Assembly: GCA_934378195.1 (NCBI GenBank)
Contig: CAKRPO010000001.1
Span: 62,001 to 126,000 of the forward strand
Direction: 5' to 3'
Length of the DNA: 64,000 nucleotides
Origin: an uncultured Blautia sp.
GTDB taxonomy: Bacteria > Bacillota > Clostridia > Lachnospirales > Lachnospiraceae
Part shown: one piece after another, positions 17,518-25,832 of the stretch
Numbering within the stretch: position 1 is the first letter of the stretch
Layout of the letters: each line of letters begins with the position of its first letter
The notes under the pieces: generated by a model
The model's database searches: none
Seen by the model: only the letters and a program-made list of their open reading frames with translations
Told to the model about the DNA's origin: nothing
Program-made: the position numbers and the translations under genes

Positions 17518-19631
17518 ACTTTTTCCTCCACTGTTTTCTCATTTTCGTTCTGTGCATCCAGCTGCCTGCAGATAAATCCGGCACGTTTCAGTCTTTCCAG
17601 AACGATTGGCAGAGAATTCTGATCTGTCTGGAGCAGAATCAGATACAAAATTCCTTCTTCTGAAATTCCCCAGATATCATTTTCTCTTACACAGCCAGAT
17701 AAAATCTCATCTGCTTCTTCCAGTGACATTTCCGGATGCTTCAGTTCGAGCAATTCATACGATGCCAGCCTTTGTTCACGCATATCATGCTGTATTTTCA
17801 GACGTTCTTCAAAATACTCTGTCTTTAGAATGTGTGTACCTTTTATGTACTGTTTATATTCAATCGCCTCCTGATATTCCAGTGCCCGCAACAGTGATGC
17901 CTCAATCAGTCCACACAAAATCTTGAACAGATTCAGATAATATAAGGTCATCTGTTCAATCTGTACATCCCGGATACTGACCAACATAACAAGTTCGCCA
18001 TTTTTCCGTATTCCCGCAAGATACATCGGATATTCATCAAGAAATTCTCTGTTTACCCAGACTTCTCCCTGCTCCAGTGCATCCATTGCAAGACGATATT
18101 CACTCAGTTTTACTGAATTTTTGTACTTTTTCTGCATACCGGAAGATGCCATTTCCAGTCTTCCATATCCATTTCGCTGATTCAGAGTATAAAAACCAAA
18201 TGTTTTATTTTCCAGAACCTCTTCCATCACATGCATAGTTTCCAGAAAAAGCTCCTGCGGTTGAACAATGTCAAGCTTTCTTGTAATATCGAATATTTTT
18301 CCGAAACTGTCCTTACTGCCCAGAATCTGTTTTTTGTACATTTTTTTATCATCCAGCGTCTCCTGATACATTTCCCGTGCAAACATAAATTTCTCTTCAA
18401 GCAGTTTGTTTTCCGAATTGACAAATTCCGCATTTTCTTTATTTTTCATTCTCACATATCCACAGATGACTCCTACTGCAAAATAAAAAATAAACGGAAT
18501 CCAGTTTGTCGGCTCATAAAACAGCGTATACCATCCGATTCCCTGGCTTTCATACGCATAAAGCAGAGAAAATGTCTCCAGTGCAGCCGCAGCGATTCCA
18601 TAATTCAATCCATACAGGCTTCCAAAAAGTACAATAAAAACAAGCCGCAGATCGATCATCTTAAACTGAGCCTGATTTCCGACAAATTGATTCAACCACT
18701 GGAATACCAGAAACCCCAATATAAGTTCAGTAATTTTGAGCACTCCCTCATGTTTCTTTAGAAGCTGCCGCAGGGTATCCATTTTACCTGGTTTCAAATT
18801 CCACTGTTGTTCAAATGCATGATACATTTCAGGAAGTTCATCCAGTACAGAAATCTTTGGGAACCAGCCATACTGATACCGGATAACTCTGTCATCAGCC
18901 GGTATCTGCTCGATTACAGAAGACTCTTTGTATTCCACTCTCTGAAACGAAGTCAGTTTTTTTAATGCATCTCCCAGATCCTGCATGGTATTGTTAAAAA
19001 CATCCGGTACATGCAGATACTTTTCTTCCTCATTCCAGTTATCAAAAACCTTATAAAGTAAAGAAGCCAGATCCTGAACAGACAGGAAATAAAGCCCCTG
19101 CAGACGTTTCTCCGGAAACACGATTCTTCCCTTTTCTTTCATGATAAAGAAAATTCTGCTAAAATAATCAGCCGAATACTGTCCTGAATATAAATATAGC
19201 GACCGAATAATCTTAACTTTCATTCCATATAAAGATGCATATCTTACACACATTTCCTCTGCCCCTGATACAAGAAGCGTCTTTCCCGTAGAAACATCAT
19301 AACTGCCATCCGGACCTGTCAGATATACAATATGTACTTTGTCCCTGCCCTTACAATACTGAAGCACCTTGCGAAGCATCTCGGCTTCTCCCTCCAGTTC
19401 TCCATGAAAGGTCAGATAATTAGAAAAATAGACGATTTCTTCAAATTCATATGTATGAAAAATGTCCTCGGTCTCATCCTCACTCTCTGGAAATGGTCGT
19501 ACGATCCGTTTTTTCCTTCGATCTGTCTTTAGCTTACTCTCTCCCAGAATAAAAACATGTTTTTCCGGAAAAGCCTCTTCTATAAAGTCATTTGTGATAT
19601 AACCTGTATTTCCAACCAGTAAAGTTCTCAT
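17514..19631 (-). CDS. pelD: SDR-PelD fusion, c-di-GMP receptor of the Pel synthase
   Basis: 705 residues in four parts. Residues 1-290 form an NAD-dependent epimerase/SDR fold with the glycine loop VGNTGYITNDF, but the catalytic YxxxK is missing at the expected place ahead of AEEMCVRYASLYG. Residues about 300-390 hold four membrane segments, then a short coiled coil. Residues about 440-590 fit a GAF domain. Residues 595-690 are a degenerate GGDEF domain: EEGIL (658-662) replaces GGDEF, while R649-E-N-D652, exactly five residues before it, keeps the RxxD inhibitory site that binds c-di-GMP. The TM/GAF/GGDEF part is PelD. It should switch the PelE-PelF-PelG synthase on after translation. It is the first gene of the operon. 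Confidence 0.88.
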   Translation of the reverse strand: MRTLLVGNTGYITNDFIEEAFPEKHVFILGESKLKTDRRKKRIVRPFPESEDETEDIFHTYEFEEIVYFSNYLTFHGELEGEAEMLRKVLQYCKGRDKVHIVYLTGPDGSYDVSTGKTLLVSGAEEMCVRYASLYGMKVKIIRSLYLYSGQYSADYFSRIFFIMKEKGRIVFPEKRLQGLYFLSVQDLASLLYKVFDNWNEEEKYLHVPDVFNNTMQDLGDALKKLTSFQRVEYKESSVIEQIPADDRVIRYQYGWFPKISVLDELPEMYHAFEQQWNLKPGKMDTLRQLLKKHEGVLKITELILGFLVFQWLNQFVGNQAQFKMIDLRLVFIVLFGSLYGLNYGIAAAALETFSLLYAYESQGIGWYTLFYEPTNWIPFIFYFAVGVICGYVRMKNKENAEFVNSENKLLEEKFMFAREMYQETLDDKKMYKKQILGSKDSFGKIFDITRKLDIVQPQELFLETMHVMEEVLENKTFGFYTLNQRNGYGRLEMASSGMQKKYKNSVKLSEYRLAMDALEQGEVWVNREFLDEYPMYLAGIRKNGELVMLVSIRDVQIEQMTLYYLNLFKILCGLIEASLLRALEYQEAIEYKQYIKGTHILKTEYFEERLKIQHDMREQRLASYELLELKHPEMSLEEADEILSGCVRENDIWGISEEGILYLILLQTDQNSLPIVLERLKRAGFICRQLDAQNENEKTVEEKV

Positions 19632-19671
19632 AAAACTTAATTCCTGCCTTTATAAAGCCAATTTTGTCTTT

Positions 19672-19700
19672 AGTATAGCATTCTCATTTTTATCTGTCAC
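19672..19700 (-). promoter_or_regulatory. Promoter of the pel operon
   Basis: On the minus strand GTGACA (19695-19700), a 17-base spacer and TATACT (19672-19677) each match consensus at five of six positions. The transcript would begin near 19665, leaving only about 35 bases before pelD. That is too short for a c-di-GMP riboswitch, which points to control through PelD itself. Confidence 0.6.
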
Positions 19701-19703
19701 CAC

Positions 19704-19731
19704 AAAAAGAGGTTTCCCTGACGGAAACCCC
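19704..19731 (-). terminator. Terminator of the first pot operon
   Basis: GGTTTCC (19711-19717) and GGAAACC (19723-19729) form the stem. On the minus strand the hairpin runs into TCTTTTT. It lies just upstream of the pel promoter and separates the two units. Confidence 0.75.
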
Positions 19732-19748
19732 TTGTAAATTCTGTGTAT

Positions 19749-21629
19749 TTATGAAGATTTTACCTTATTCCACAGATCGCCATATACCTGATCAGCCTCT
19801 GTTCCAAGATACTGGAATGTCTCCAGATTGTCATATTGGGAAAGATCCGGGAATGCAATCTCACTGTTTCGGATGGATTCATCCTCAATCAGCTCTCGTG
19901 CTGCATCATTCGGTGTAGAATATGTAATGTACTCAAAATTCATCAGTGCAATATCTGGTCTGCAGAGGAAATTGATGAATTTTTCTGCATTTTCCTTGTG
20001 CTCTGCATTCTTCGGAATTACCCAGGAATCGATCCAGATGTTGGAACCTTCCTTTGGGATCACGTATTCCAGATTCGGGTTTTCTTTCTGTGTATAGATT
20101 GCCTCACCAGAATAGATCACGCCGAGAGCTGCCTCATTTCCGATCATCTTGTCACGCACCTGGTCAATGACATATGCCTGAACCAGAGGTTTCTGCTCGA
20201 TCAGAAGATTCTTGGCTTCTGTCAGCTCGTCAAGATCCGTAGAGTTCAGAGAATATCCAAGATATTTCAGTGTCGCACCGAACGCATCACGGACAGAATC
20301 CTGCATCAGAATACTGTCTTTATATTTCGGATTCCAGAGAATGGACCAGCTGTCTACCGGCTCATCCACCATTGTCTTATTATAAAGGATACCGACCGTT
20401 CCCCAGCAATATGGTACCGAATATTTATTTTCCGGGTCAAACTGCTTAGACTGTTCCAGATACTGACTGCCGATATTCTTGATATTCGGAATATTCTCAA
20501 AATTAATCTCAGAAAGAAGATCATTCTCGATCATACGCTGGATCATATAATCACTCGGACAGACTACATCATACGCAATCGCACCGGAACTTACCTTCGG
20601 ATACAGGATTTCATTCGTCTCAAATTCTTCATATACAACGTTGATTCCCGTTTCTTCCTCAAACATCGTCAGGACTTCCGGATCAATGTATTCACCCCAG
20701 TTGTAAACAATCAGTTTATCGTCATTTACAACACCACTTTCTTTCGTATAATAAAATCCGCCGCTAATAAAGACGATACAGATTGCTACCGGAATGACTC
20801 TCTGGAACATAATCTTCTTGATTCTGGACGGCTTACGCACTTTCTTTCTTACAGTAGTCTCCTCTTCTTCCTTCGGAGAATAATTTACCAATATCAGAAG
20901 AACAAGTACTGTCACAAACATGATCGTAGAAAGCGCATAGATTTCCGGTTTGATACCTTTTCGCACTTCTGTATAAATTTTTGTTGAGAGTGTATCGATT
21001 CCAGGTCCCTTTGTAAAATGTGTGATAACAAAATCATCCAGAGACATCGTGAACGCAAGCATAAATCCGGAAAGTACACCAGGTACGATATCGGGGAAAA
21101 CAACTTTGAAAAACGCATTGACCGGAGATGCACCAAGATCAAGTGCTGCCTCATATGTATAACGATTCGTCTGTTTAAGCTTTGGCGCTACGCTCAGAAT
21201 CACATACGGTATATTAAACGTAATGTGCGCGATCAGGATCGTCCCAAAACCAAGTGTCATGTGAAATGCAATAAACAGAAGCATCAAGGATACACCCATC
21301 ACAATCTCTGCATTCATCATCGGGATATTGGTAAGTCCCATATATATGGTTTTCCACTTCTGCTTCATACCCTGAATCGCAATCGCAGCAGCCGTACCAA
21401 TGATCGTCGCGATCGCGGCTGAAACAAAGGCAATGATCAGCGTCGTATAAAAAGCACTCATGATCTGCTCATTCTGAAACAGTTCTTTGTACCATTTCAA
21501 AGTAAATCCGCCCCACTTTGCCCTTGTCTTGGACTGATTGAAAGACAAAACAACCAGCGTCACGATCGGCGCATATAATAAGATAAAAATAAGGGCCAGA
21601 TATATCTTCTGTAAATATTTTCTGATCAA
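19749..21629 (-). CDS. PotC-PotD fusion: polyamine ABC permease joined to its binding protein
   Basis: 626 residues. Residues 1-255 are a PotC-type permease (six membrane segments, EAALDLGASPVNAFFKVVFP loop near residue 160). After a linker and one further membrane helix (about 275-295), residues 305-626 are a PotD-like binding domain held outside the cell. Polyamine-site residues known from E. coli PotD are largely conserved: YNWGEY for W34 and Y37, and NIWIDSW for W255 and D257. The fusion keeps the receptor at the translocator with fixed stoichiometry and replaces a lipid anchor. It overlaps potB by 4 bases (ATGA). Such fusions are known in other Gram-positives. Confidence 0.93.
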   Translation of the reverse strand: MIRKYLQKIYLALIFILLYAPIVTLVVLSFNQSKTRAKWGGFTLKWYKELFQNEQIMSAFYTTLIIAFVSAAIATIIGTAAAIAIQGMKQKWKTIYMGLTNIPMMNAEIVMGVSLMLLFIAFHMTLGFGTILIAHITFNIPYVILSVAPKLKQTNRYTYEAALDLGASPVNAFFKVVFPDIVPGVLSGFMLAFTMSLDDFVITHFTKGPGIDTLSTKIYTEVRKGIKPEIYALSTIMFVTVLVLLILVNYSPKEEEETTVRKKVRKPSRIKKIMFQRVIPVAICIVFISGGFYYTKESGVVNDDKLIVYNWGEYIDPEVLTMFEEETGINVVYEEFETNEILYPKVSSGAIAYDVVCPSDYMIQRMIENDLLSEINFENIPNIKNIGSQYLEQSKQFDPENKYSVPYCWGTVGILYNKTMVDEPVDSWSILWNPKYKDSILMQDSVRDAFGATLKYLGYSLNSTDLDELTEAKNLLIEQKPLVQAYVIDQVRDKMIGNEAALGVIYSGEAIYTQKENPNLEYVIPKEGSNIWIDSWVIPKNAEHKENAEKFINFLCRPDIALMNFEYITYSTPNDAARELIEDESIRNSEIAFPDLSQYDNLETFQYLGTEADQVYGDLWNKVKSS

Positions 21630-22441
21630 AATGCGGACCCTCCCTCTTCTTTGTCATATTTGGCAACAAGTGCCATACTTGCAATGATGAATACCATCAG
21701 AACAAGAGAAAGACCGCTTCCAACATGCCAGTTGCTGTTCTGCTTAAAGGACTGTTCAATCACGTTACCGATCAAAAGGATCTTGCCGCCTCCAAGAAGA
21801 TCGGAAATAACAAAGGTAGTCAGTGCCGGTACAAATACCATGGTAATGCCACTGATCACTCCGGGAATACTGAGTGGAAAAGTGACTTTCCAAAATGTCT
21901 GCACCGGATTTGCTCCCAGATCGCGGGCTGCATTGATAACATTACGGTCAATCTTGATCAGTACATTATAAATCGGTAAAACCATAAATGGCAGGAAATT
22001 ATATACCATGCCAAGAATGATCGCATATGGTGTGTTGATGATCTCAAGTGCCGGCAGATGCAGGAAGCTTAAGATACTGTTGATAACACCGTTTTTCTCC
22101 AACAGTGTCTGCCATGCCAGGGTACGAAGAAGAAAATTCATCCACATTGGCAGAATAAAGATCAGTACAATAAAACTCGTCTGATTTACCTGCTTCTGGC
22201 TCAGGATCATTGCCAGCGGATAAGCAAGGATCAAACAGATCGCGGTACTTAAAAAGGACAGAAGAATGGACATTCCCAGAGCCTTCAGATTCTCCGATGT
22301 CGTAATCTGTGCGAGATTGGAAAATGTAAAAGTGCCCTCATCACTGGTGAATGCATAATAAACAATTACCAAAAGAGGAATCACAACAAACGATACAGAC
22401 CAGAAAAGATAAGGTCCGGCAAGTAAGCGCTTATTCTTCAA
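21626..22441 (-). CDS. potB: Polyamine ABC permease PotB
   Basis: 271 residues, six membrane segments, with the EAA-type coupling loop [20 protein letters not shown] near residue 185. It pairs with the PotC half of the downstream fusion and with the PotA encoded just upstream. Its start overlaps potA by 11 bases. The N terminus [16 protein letters not shown] is a typical PotB opening. Confidence 0.92.
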   Translation of the reverse strand: MKNKRLLAGPYLFWSVSFVVIPLLVIVYYAFTSDEGTFTFSNLAQITTSENLKALGMSILLSFLSTAICLILAYPLAMILSQKQVNQTSFIVLIFILPMWMNFLLRTLAWQTLLEKNGVINSILSFLHLPALEIINTPYAIILGMVYNFLPFMVLPIYNVLIKIDRNVINAARDLGANPVQTFWKVTFPLSIPGVISGITMVFVPALTTFVISDLLGGGKILLIGNVIEQSFKQNSNWHVGSGLSLVLMVFIIASMALVAKYDKEEGGSAF

Positions 22442-23504
22442 TGTTTACTGCCTCCTCATCTTCGGATTCTGGTTTCTTCATAATCTGGATATCAAACGGA
22501 TCTACATGAATGCTGACTTCTGTTCCAACCGGGAACATGTCTGTGCTGTGTACCAGCCATTCATAGTTGTTTGCCATGACTTCCATCTCATAATGCACGC
22601 CTTTAAATATCATGTGCGTAACTACTCCATCAATACTTCCCTGACCTGGTTTCAAAAGATCAATATCTTCCGGACGAATGACTACATCGACTGGCTTGTT
22701 CTGTCCAAATCCTTCATCCACACATGGGAAATTAACTCCGAGAATCTTGACAAGGCGGTCCTGCACCATTGTCGCGGAAATAATATTGCTCTCTCCAATA
22801 AAATCTGCTACAAAGGCATTTTCCGGCTCGTTGTAAATTTTCTCGGGTGTTCCGATCTGCTGGATGTATCCCTGGTTCATGACCACGATCGTATCAGACA
22901 TGGTAAGTGCCTCTTCCTGATCATGTGTTACATACAAAAATGTGATTCCAAGCTCATTCTTCAAACGGATCAGCTCGTACTGCATGTCCTGTCTGAGTTT
23001 CAGGTCAAGTGCTCCCAATGGCTCATCCAGAAGAAGCACCTTTGGTTCATTTACAATAGCACGTGCAATCGCGATTCGCTGCTGCTGCCCTCCACTTAAG
23101 GAATCTGGCATACGGTTCTCAAAGCCATCCAGATTGACAAGTTTCAATGCATATTTAATCTTGTCATAAATATACTGTTTGCTTTTATTTTTTATCTTTA
23201 AACCAAACGCAATATTATCCGCAATATTCATATGCGTAAATAACGCATATTTCTGAAATACGGTATTCAGCTGACGCTTATTAGGCGGAAGATTCGTAAT
23301 GTCCTGCCCATCAAAGATCACGCGTCCTTTATCCGGTGTCTCAAATCCTCCTAAAATACGAAGTGTAGTAGTCTTTCCGCATCCACTCGGACCAAGAAGT
23401 GTCAGGAATTCATTTTCCCTGATATAAAGATTCAGTTCATCCAGAACCGTCTGCATTCCATAGGATTTGGAAATGTCGATCAAGTCGATCAGCTTATTGC
23501 TCAT
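22431..23504 (-). CDS. potA: Polyamine ABC ATP-binding protein PotA
   Basis: 357 residues. The nucleotide-binding domain (1-235) has Walker [10 protein letters not shown], signature LSGGQQQRI and Walker B VLLLDEP; a C-terminal TOBE-type regulatory barrel (about 260-350) follows, as in PotA/MalK-type ATPases. It is the first gene of the potA-potB-potCD operon. The regulatory barrel in E. coli PotA binds spermidine and gives feedback inhibition; whether that holds here is unknown. Confidence 0.93.
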   Translation of the reverse strand: MSNKLIDLIDISKSYGMQTVLDELNLYIRENEFLTLLGPSGCGKTTTLRILGGFETPDKGRVIFDGQDITNLPPNKRQLNTVFQKYALFTHMNIADNIAFGLKIKNKSKQYIYDKIKYALKLVNLDGFENRMPDSLSGGQQQRIAIARAIVNEPKVLLLDEPLGALDLKLRQDMQYELIRLKNELGITFLYVTHDQEEALTMSDTIVVMNQGYIQQIGTPEKIYNEPENAFVADFIGESNIISATMVQDRLVKILGVNFPCVDEGFGQNKPVDVVIRPEDIDLLKPGQGSIDGVVTHMIFKGVHYEMEVMANNYEWLVHSTDMFPVGTEVSIHVDPFDIQIMKKPESEDEEAVNIEE

Positions 23505-23570
23505 TGGCTCTTCCTCCCTAAAAAATATCCCCTCTTTTTCATAAGAAAAATTATTAATAACAACCTTATT

Positions 23571-23599
23571 TTTGTATCACAAAAACGTTGGGATTTCAA
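23571..23599 (-). promoter_or_regulatory. Candidate promoter of the first pot operon
   Basis: TTGAAA (23594-23599), 17 bases, then TACAAA (23571-23576) on the minus strand. The -10 matches four of six. The leader would be about 60 bases. Confidence 0.45.
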
Positions 23600-23682
23600 T
23601 AGATTTTGCGAGATTTTAACATAAAAGAGAGCCAAATCCAGGGATGCAGACTGCTGTTATCTCTCCTATCTATTCACGCTTT

Positions 23683-24423
23683 TTAGGGATACAGCCAGCT
23701 ACTGTGAATCTTTGCCAACAGCCGGGCATTATGATATGCCATGCGAAGTGTCAGACAGGTCCTTCCCAGATATTTGCTCCCATCTTCTGTTTTCACACAA
23801 GCGAGTGCCAGATCTGCTTTGTCCGGGTTCTGCAGACAGACCGGTATCAAAAACTGGATTCCATGATTATAATACTGCGGAATAGCCGTCCGGTAATCTG
23901 CTTCCAGCATCCTTTTTGTCTGGCGCATGGCTCCATCAAACAACTGTACCTTCATCACACTTGTCCGGATTGTTTCCGGCAGGCGCTGCGTATTCTCTGC
24001 TTCTTCAAAAATATGTTCATACTGCGGTACAATATCCAGCCCAGTATCAAAGATCAGTTCTGCGGGATTCTTTACATATTCCGCCCGCTTCGGAAGACTG
24101 ACGATTCCTGATTTTAACAAATGGTATTCTGTATAAAAGCCATCCAGAAACCAACGCTGCCTGTCCGGCACCAGATTCGGGATAAAATAAGCATACACCG
24201 GCTGATAATACAGGTTGAAAAGTCCGGTATTGAAAATTGCATACTCTTCTGTTTCCAGAATCTTTCCTTCTTCATAAATACGCCGAAACGTATGTTCCAG
24301 ATATCCTTTCAGGATTCCATTATCTTCATTCTCTCCAAAACTCCATTTTTCTGGTACGATCCTTGCAAGATTCTGGATCTGCCGGTTGTAATTTCCACAA
24401 TATGTGTACTCAAACAGATTCAC
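23683..24423 (-). CDS. DUF3825 domain protein
   Basis: 246 residues resembling the DUF3825 family, whose members have no assigned reaction. Family-type blocks are IFNTGLFNLYYQPVYAYFI (about residues 63-82) and WFLDGFYTEYHLLKSG near 90. There is no signal peptide or membrane segment. In other proteins DUF3825 is sometimes attached to OST-HTH or RNA-binding modules; none is present here. It stands alone, between the first pot operon on the same strand and the divergent homocysteine methyltransferase gene. No clear terminator was seen after it. Confidence 0.7.
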   Translation of the reverse strand: MNLFEYTYCGNYNRQIQNLARIVPEKWSFGENEDNGILKGYLEHTFRRIYEEGKILETEEYAIFNTGLFNLYYQPVYAYFIPNLVPDRQRWFLDGFYTEYHLLKSGIVSLPKRAEYVKNPAELIFDTGLDIVPQYEHIFEEAENTQRLPETIRTSVMKVQLFDGAMRQTKRMLEADYRTAIPQYYNHGIQFLIPVCLQNPDKADLALACVKTEDGSKYLGRTCLTLRMAYHNARLLAKIHSSWLYP

Positions 24424-24627
24424 TTATTCTACCTCCCGTATTCTTTGATTCAGTTACTGCTAATAATATTGTATTTGGGAAACTGGCCGACAGAACTGCC
24501 GACAATGAATATATCTAAAAAATAGCACATATTTTCTTTCTGTGCAATTTCTAGTTTTGTCGAAAAATATCTTTTATCCTTTCAGACTTATTCTGCTATT
24601 TTTCCTGTGGCAATGCAGAATCACACA

Positions 24628-24636
24628 TGTTATAAT
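24628..24636 (+). promoter_or_regulatory. Extended -10 promoter of the homocysteine methyltransferase gene
   Basis: TGT followed by TATAAT (24631-24636), a full-consensus extended -10; no good -35 is visible (TGGCAA-like sequence at the right distance). Transcription would start near 24643, giving a leader of about 110 bases. Confidence 0.45.
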
Positions 24637-24670
24637 AAAAAACTGAACAGCTAATCGTTCAATTATACGA

Positions 24671-24717
24671 ATAAGCACTTCCGACAGAAATGCGGAGCTT
24701 ACAGGTAAGTTGCTTAT
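24671..24717 (+). promoter_or_regulatory. Foldable leader element of unknown class
   Basis: ATAAGCA (24671-24677) pairs with TGCTTAT (24711-24717), closing a compact domain with an internal CCG/CGG stem (24681-24683 with 24693-24695) and a possible ACTT/AAGT continuation. The closing helix ends 17 bases before the AAGGAGG, so it could affect translation. It does not match the S-box, SAM-II, SAM-III, SAH, THF or cobalamin consensus as I know them. Confidence 0.35.
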
Positions 24718-24751
24718 ATATTTATTTTTTCATCAAGGAGGCAACAAACGA

Positions 24752-25621
24752 ATGACCAAAGAAGAATTTCGAAAACTGACTGAAAATATCCTTATTCTGG
24801 ATGGTGCAACCGGATCTAACCTGATGGCAAGCGGTATGCCACGTGGTATCTGTACAGAGACCTGGGTCATTGAACATAAAGATATTATTCAGGATCTGCA
24901 GCGTGCTTATATCCAGGCAGGCAGTCAGGTAATTTACGCTCCTACTTTTGGCGGAAACCGTATGAATCTTGAAAAACACGGACTGAGAGATAAGATTGAG
25001 GAGATCAACCGTACTCTGGTTGGATATTCCAAAGAACTTTCTGGAAATGGTGTTTATGTAGCCGGTGACATTACAACTTCCGGATCTTTTATTACTGCTG
25101 ATGGTGATTACACCTACACAGAAGCATATGAGATGTATCAAGAGCAGATCCATATCCTGGCTGATGCAGGTATTGATCTGATTGTAGCTGAAACCATGAT
25201 CAATATTGAAGAAACTCTCGCGGCTGTCGACGCTGCTGCATCTGTATGTGACCTTCCAATCATGTGCACTATGACTGTAGAAGCAGACGGCAGTATCTTC
25301 AGTGGCGGTAATGCTGTGGAGGCCGCTGTTTCTCTTGAAGCGGCCGGTGCAGATGCAGTCGGTATCAATTGCTCCGTTGGACCAGATCAGCTTGTGTCTG
25401 TGGTACGGAACATTAAAGAAAATGTTTCTATTCCGGTTATCGCCAAGCCAAATGCAGGCATGCCGGTCATTGATGACAAAGGCAATGCAGTCTACAGTAT
25501 GAATGCCGAAGAATTTGCCAGACATATGAAAGTTCTGGTTGAAAGTGGAGCTTCTGTTATCGGTGGATGTTGCGGTACTACTCCGGCATTTATCAAAGCC
25601 GTGTATGATATCGTAAGATAA
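24752..25621 (+). CDS. Homocysteine S-methyltransferase family protein
   Basis: 289 residues from ATG 24752-24754, which follows AAGGAGG by ten bases. It is a TIM barrel of the S-methyltransferase/MetH N-terminal family. The zinc-binding Cys residues are present: GINCSVG near residue 205 and IGGCCGTTP near 270. Substrate-loop signatures ILDGATGSNLM at the start and YAPTFGGNRMNL near 60 also fit. Stand-alone members move a methyl group to homocysteine from S-methylmethionine or, with partner proteins, from folate; no corrinoid or folate domain is attached here, so it may pair with separate MetH modules. It is a single gene with its own promoter and terminator. Confidence 0.87.
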   Translation: MTKEEFRKLTENILILDGATGSNLMASGMPRGICTETWVIEHKDIIQDLQRAYIQAGSQVIYAPTFGGNRMNLEKHGLRDKIEEINRTLVGYSKELSGNGVYVAGDITTSGSFITADGDYTYTEAYEMYQEQIHILADAGIDLIVAETMINIEETLAAVDAAASVCDLPIMCTMTVEADGSIFSGGNAVEAAVSLEAAGADAVGINCSVGPDQLVSVVRNIKENVSIPVIAKPNAGMPVIDDKGNAVYSMNAEEFARHMKVLVESGASVIGGCCGTTPAFIKAVYDIVR

Positions 25622-25676
25622 TTTCCAGACTGTCAAGACCGTATTCAAACTAACTGAACATATTTTATCCAAACTT

Positions 25677-25737
25677 AAAGGAGCTATTGCAGGATAGGTG
25701 TGTAATCATCACTCTATGACGCAGTAGCTCCTTTTTT
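25677..25737 (+). terminator. Strong terminator after the homocysteine methyltransferase gene
   Basis: AAAGGAGCTATTGC (25677-25690) pairs with GCAGTAGCTCCTTT (25721-25734), with one U-G pair, followed by a T-run. The loop can pair further (ATAG with CTAT, GTG with CAC). It may also act weakly for the convergent DUF362 gene. Confidence 0.8.
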
Positions 25738-25832
25738 ATGTACGATGCTTTCTCCTGTCACTTACAAAATGACTTGCATTGATTAAGACTATTTAACTTT
25801 TATCACACTCTTAATACAACAAACAAAAGAAT

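Larger units (their letters stand above)
24424..24751. other. 328-base intergenic region with promoter and structured leader
   Basis: It separates the divergent DUF3825 and homocysteine methyltransferase genes. It holds an extended -10 promoter on the plus strand, a foldable leader (both listed separately) and the AAGGAGG at 24735-24741. No conserved small ORF was seen. Confidence 0.6.

Noticed and set aside
19632..19671. c-di-GMP riboswitch ahead of pelD
   Set aside because: The predicted leader is about 35 bases, too short for either class; regulation through the PelD I-site is the simpler view.
24643..24751. S-box (SAM-I) riboswitch
   Set aside because: No GATGAAACC-type core or four-way junction is present; kept as an unknown element.
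24722..25672. Open frame of 316 codons on the minus strand
   Set aside because: It lies opposite the homocysteine methyltransferase gene, whose zinc motifs and ribosome binding site are convincing.
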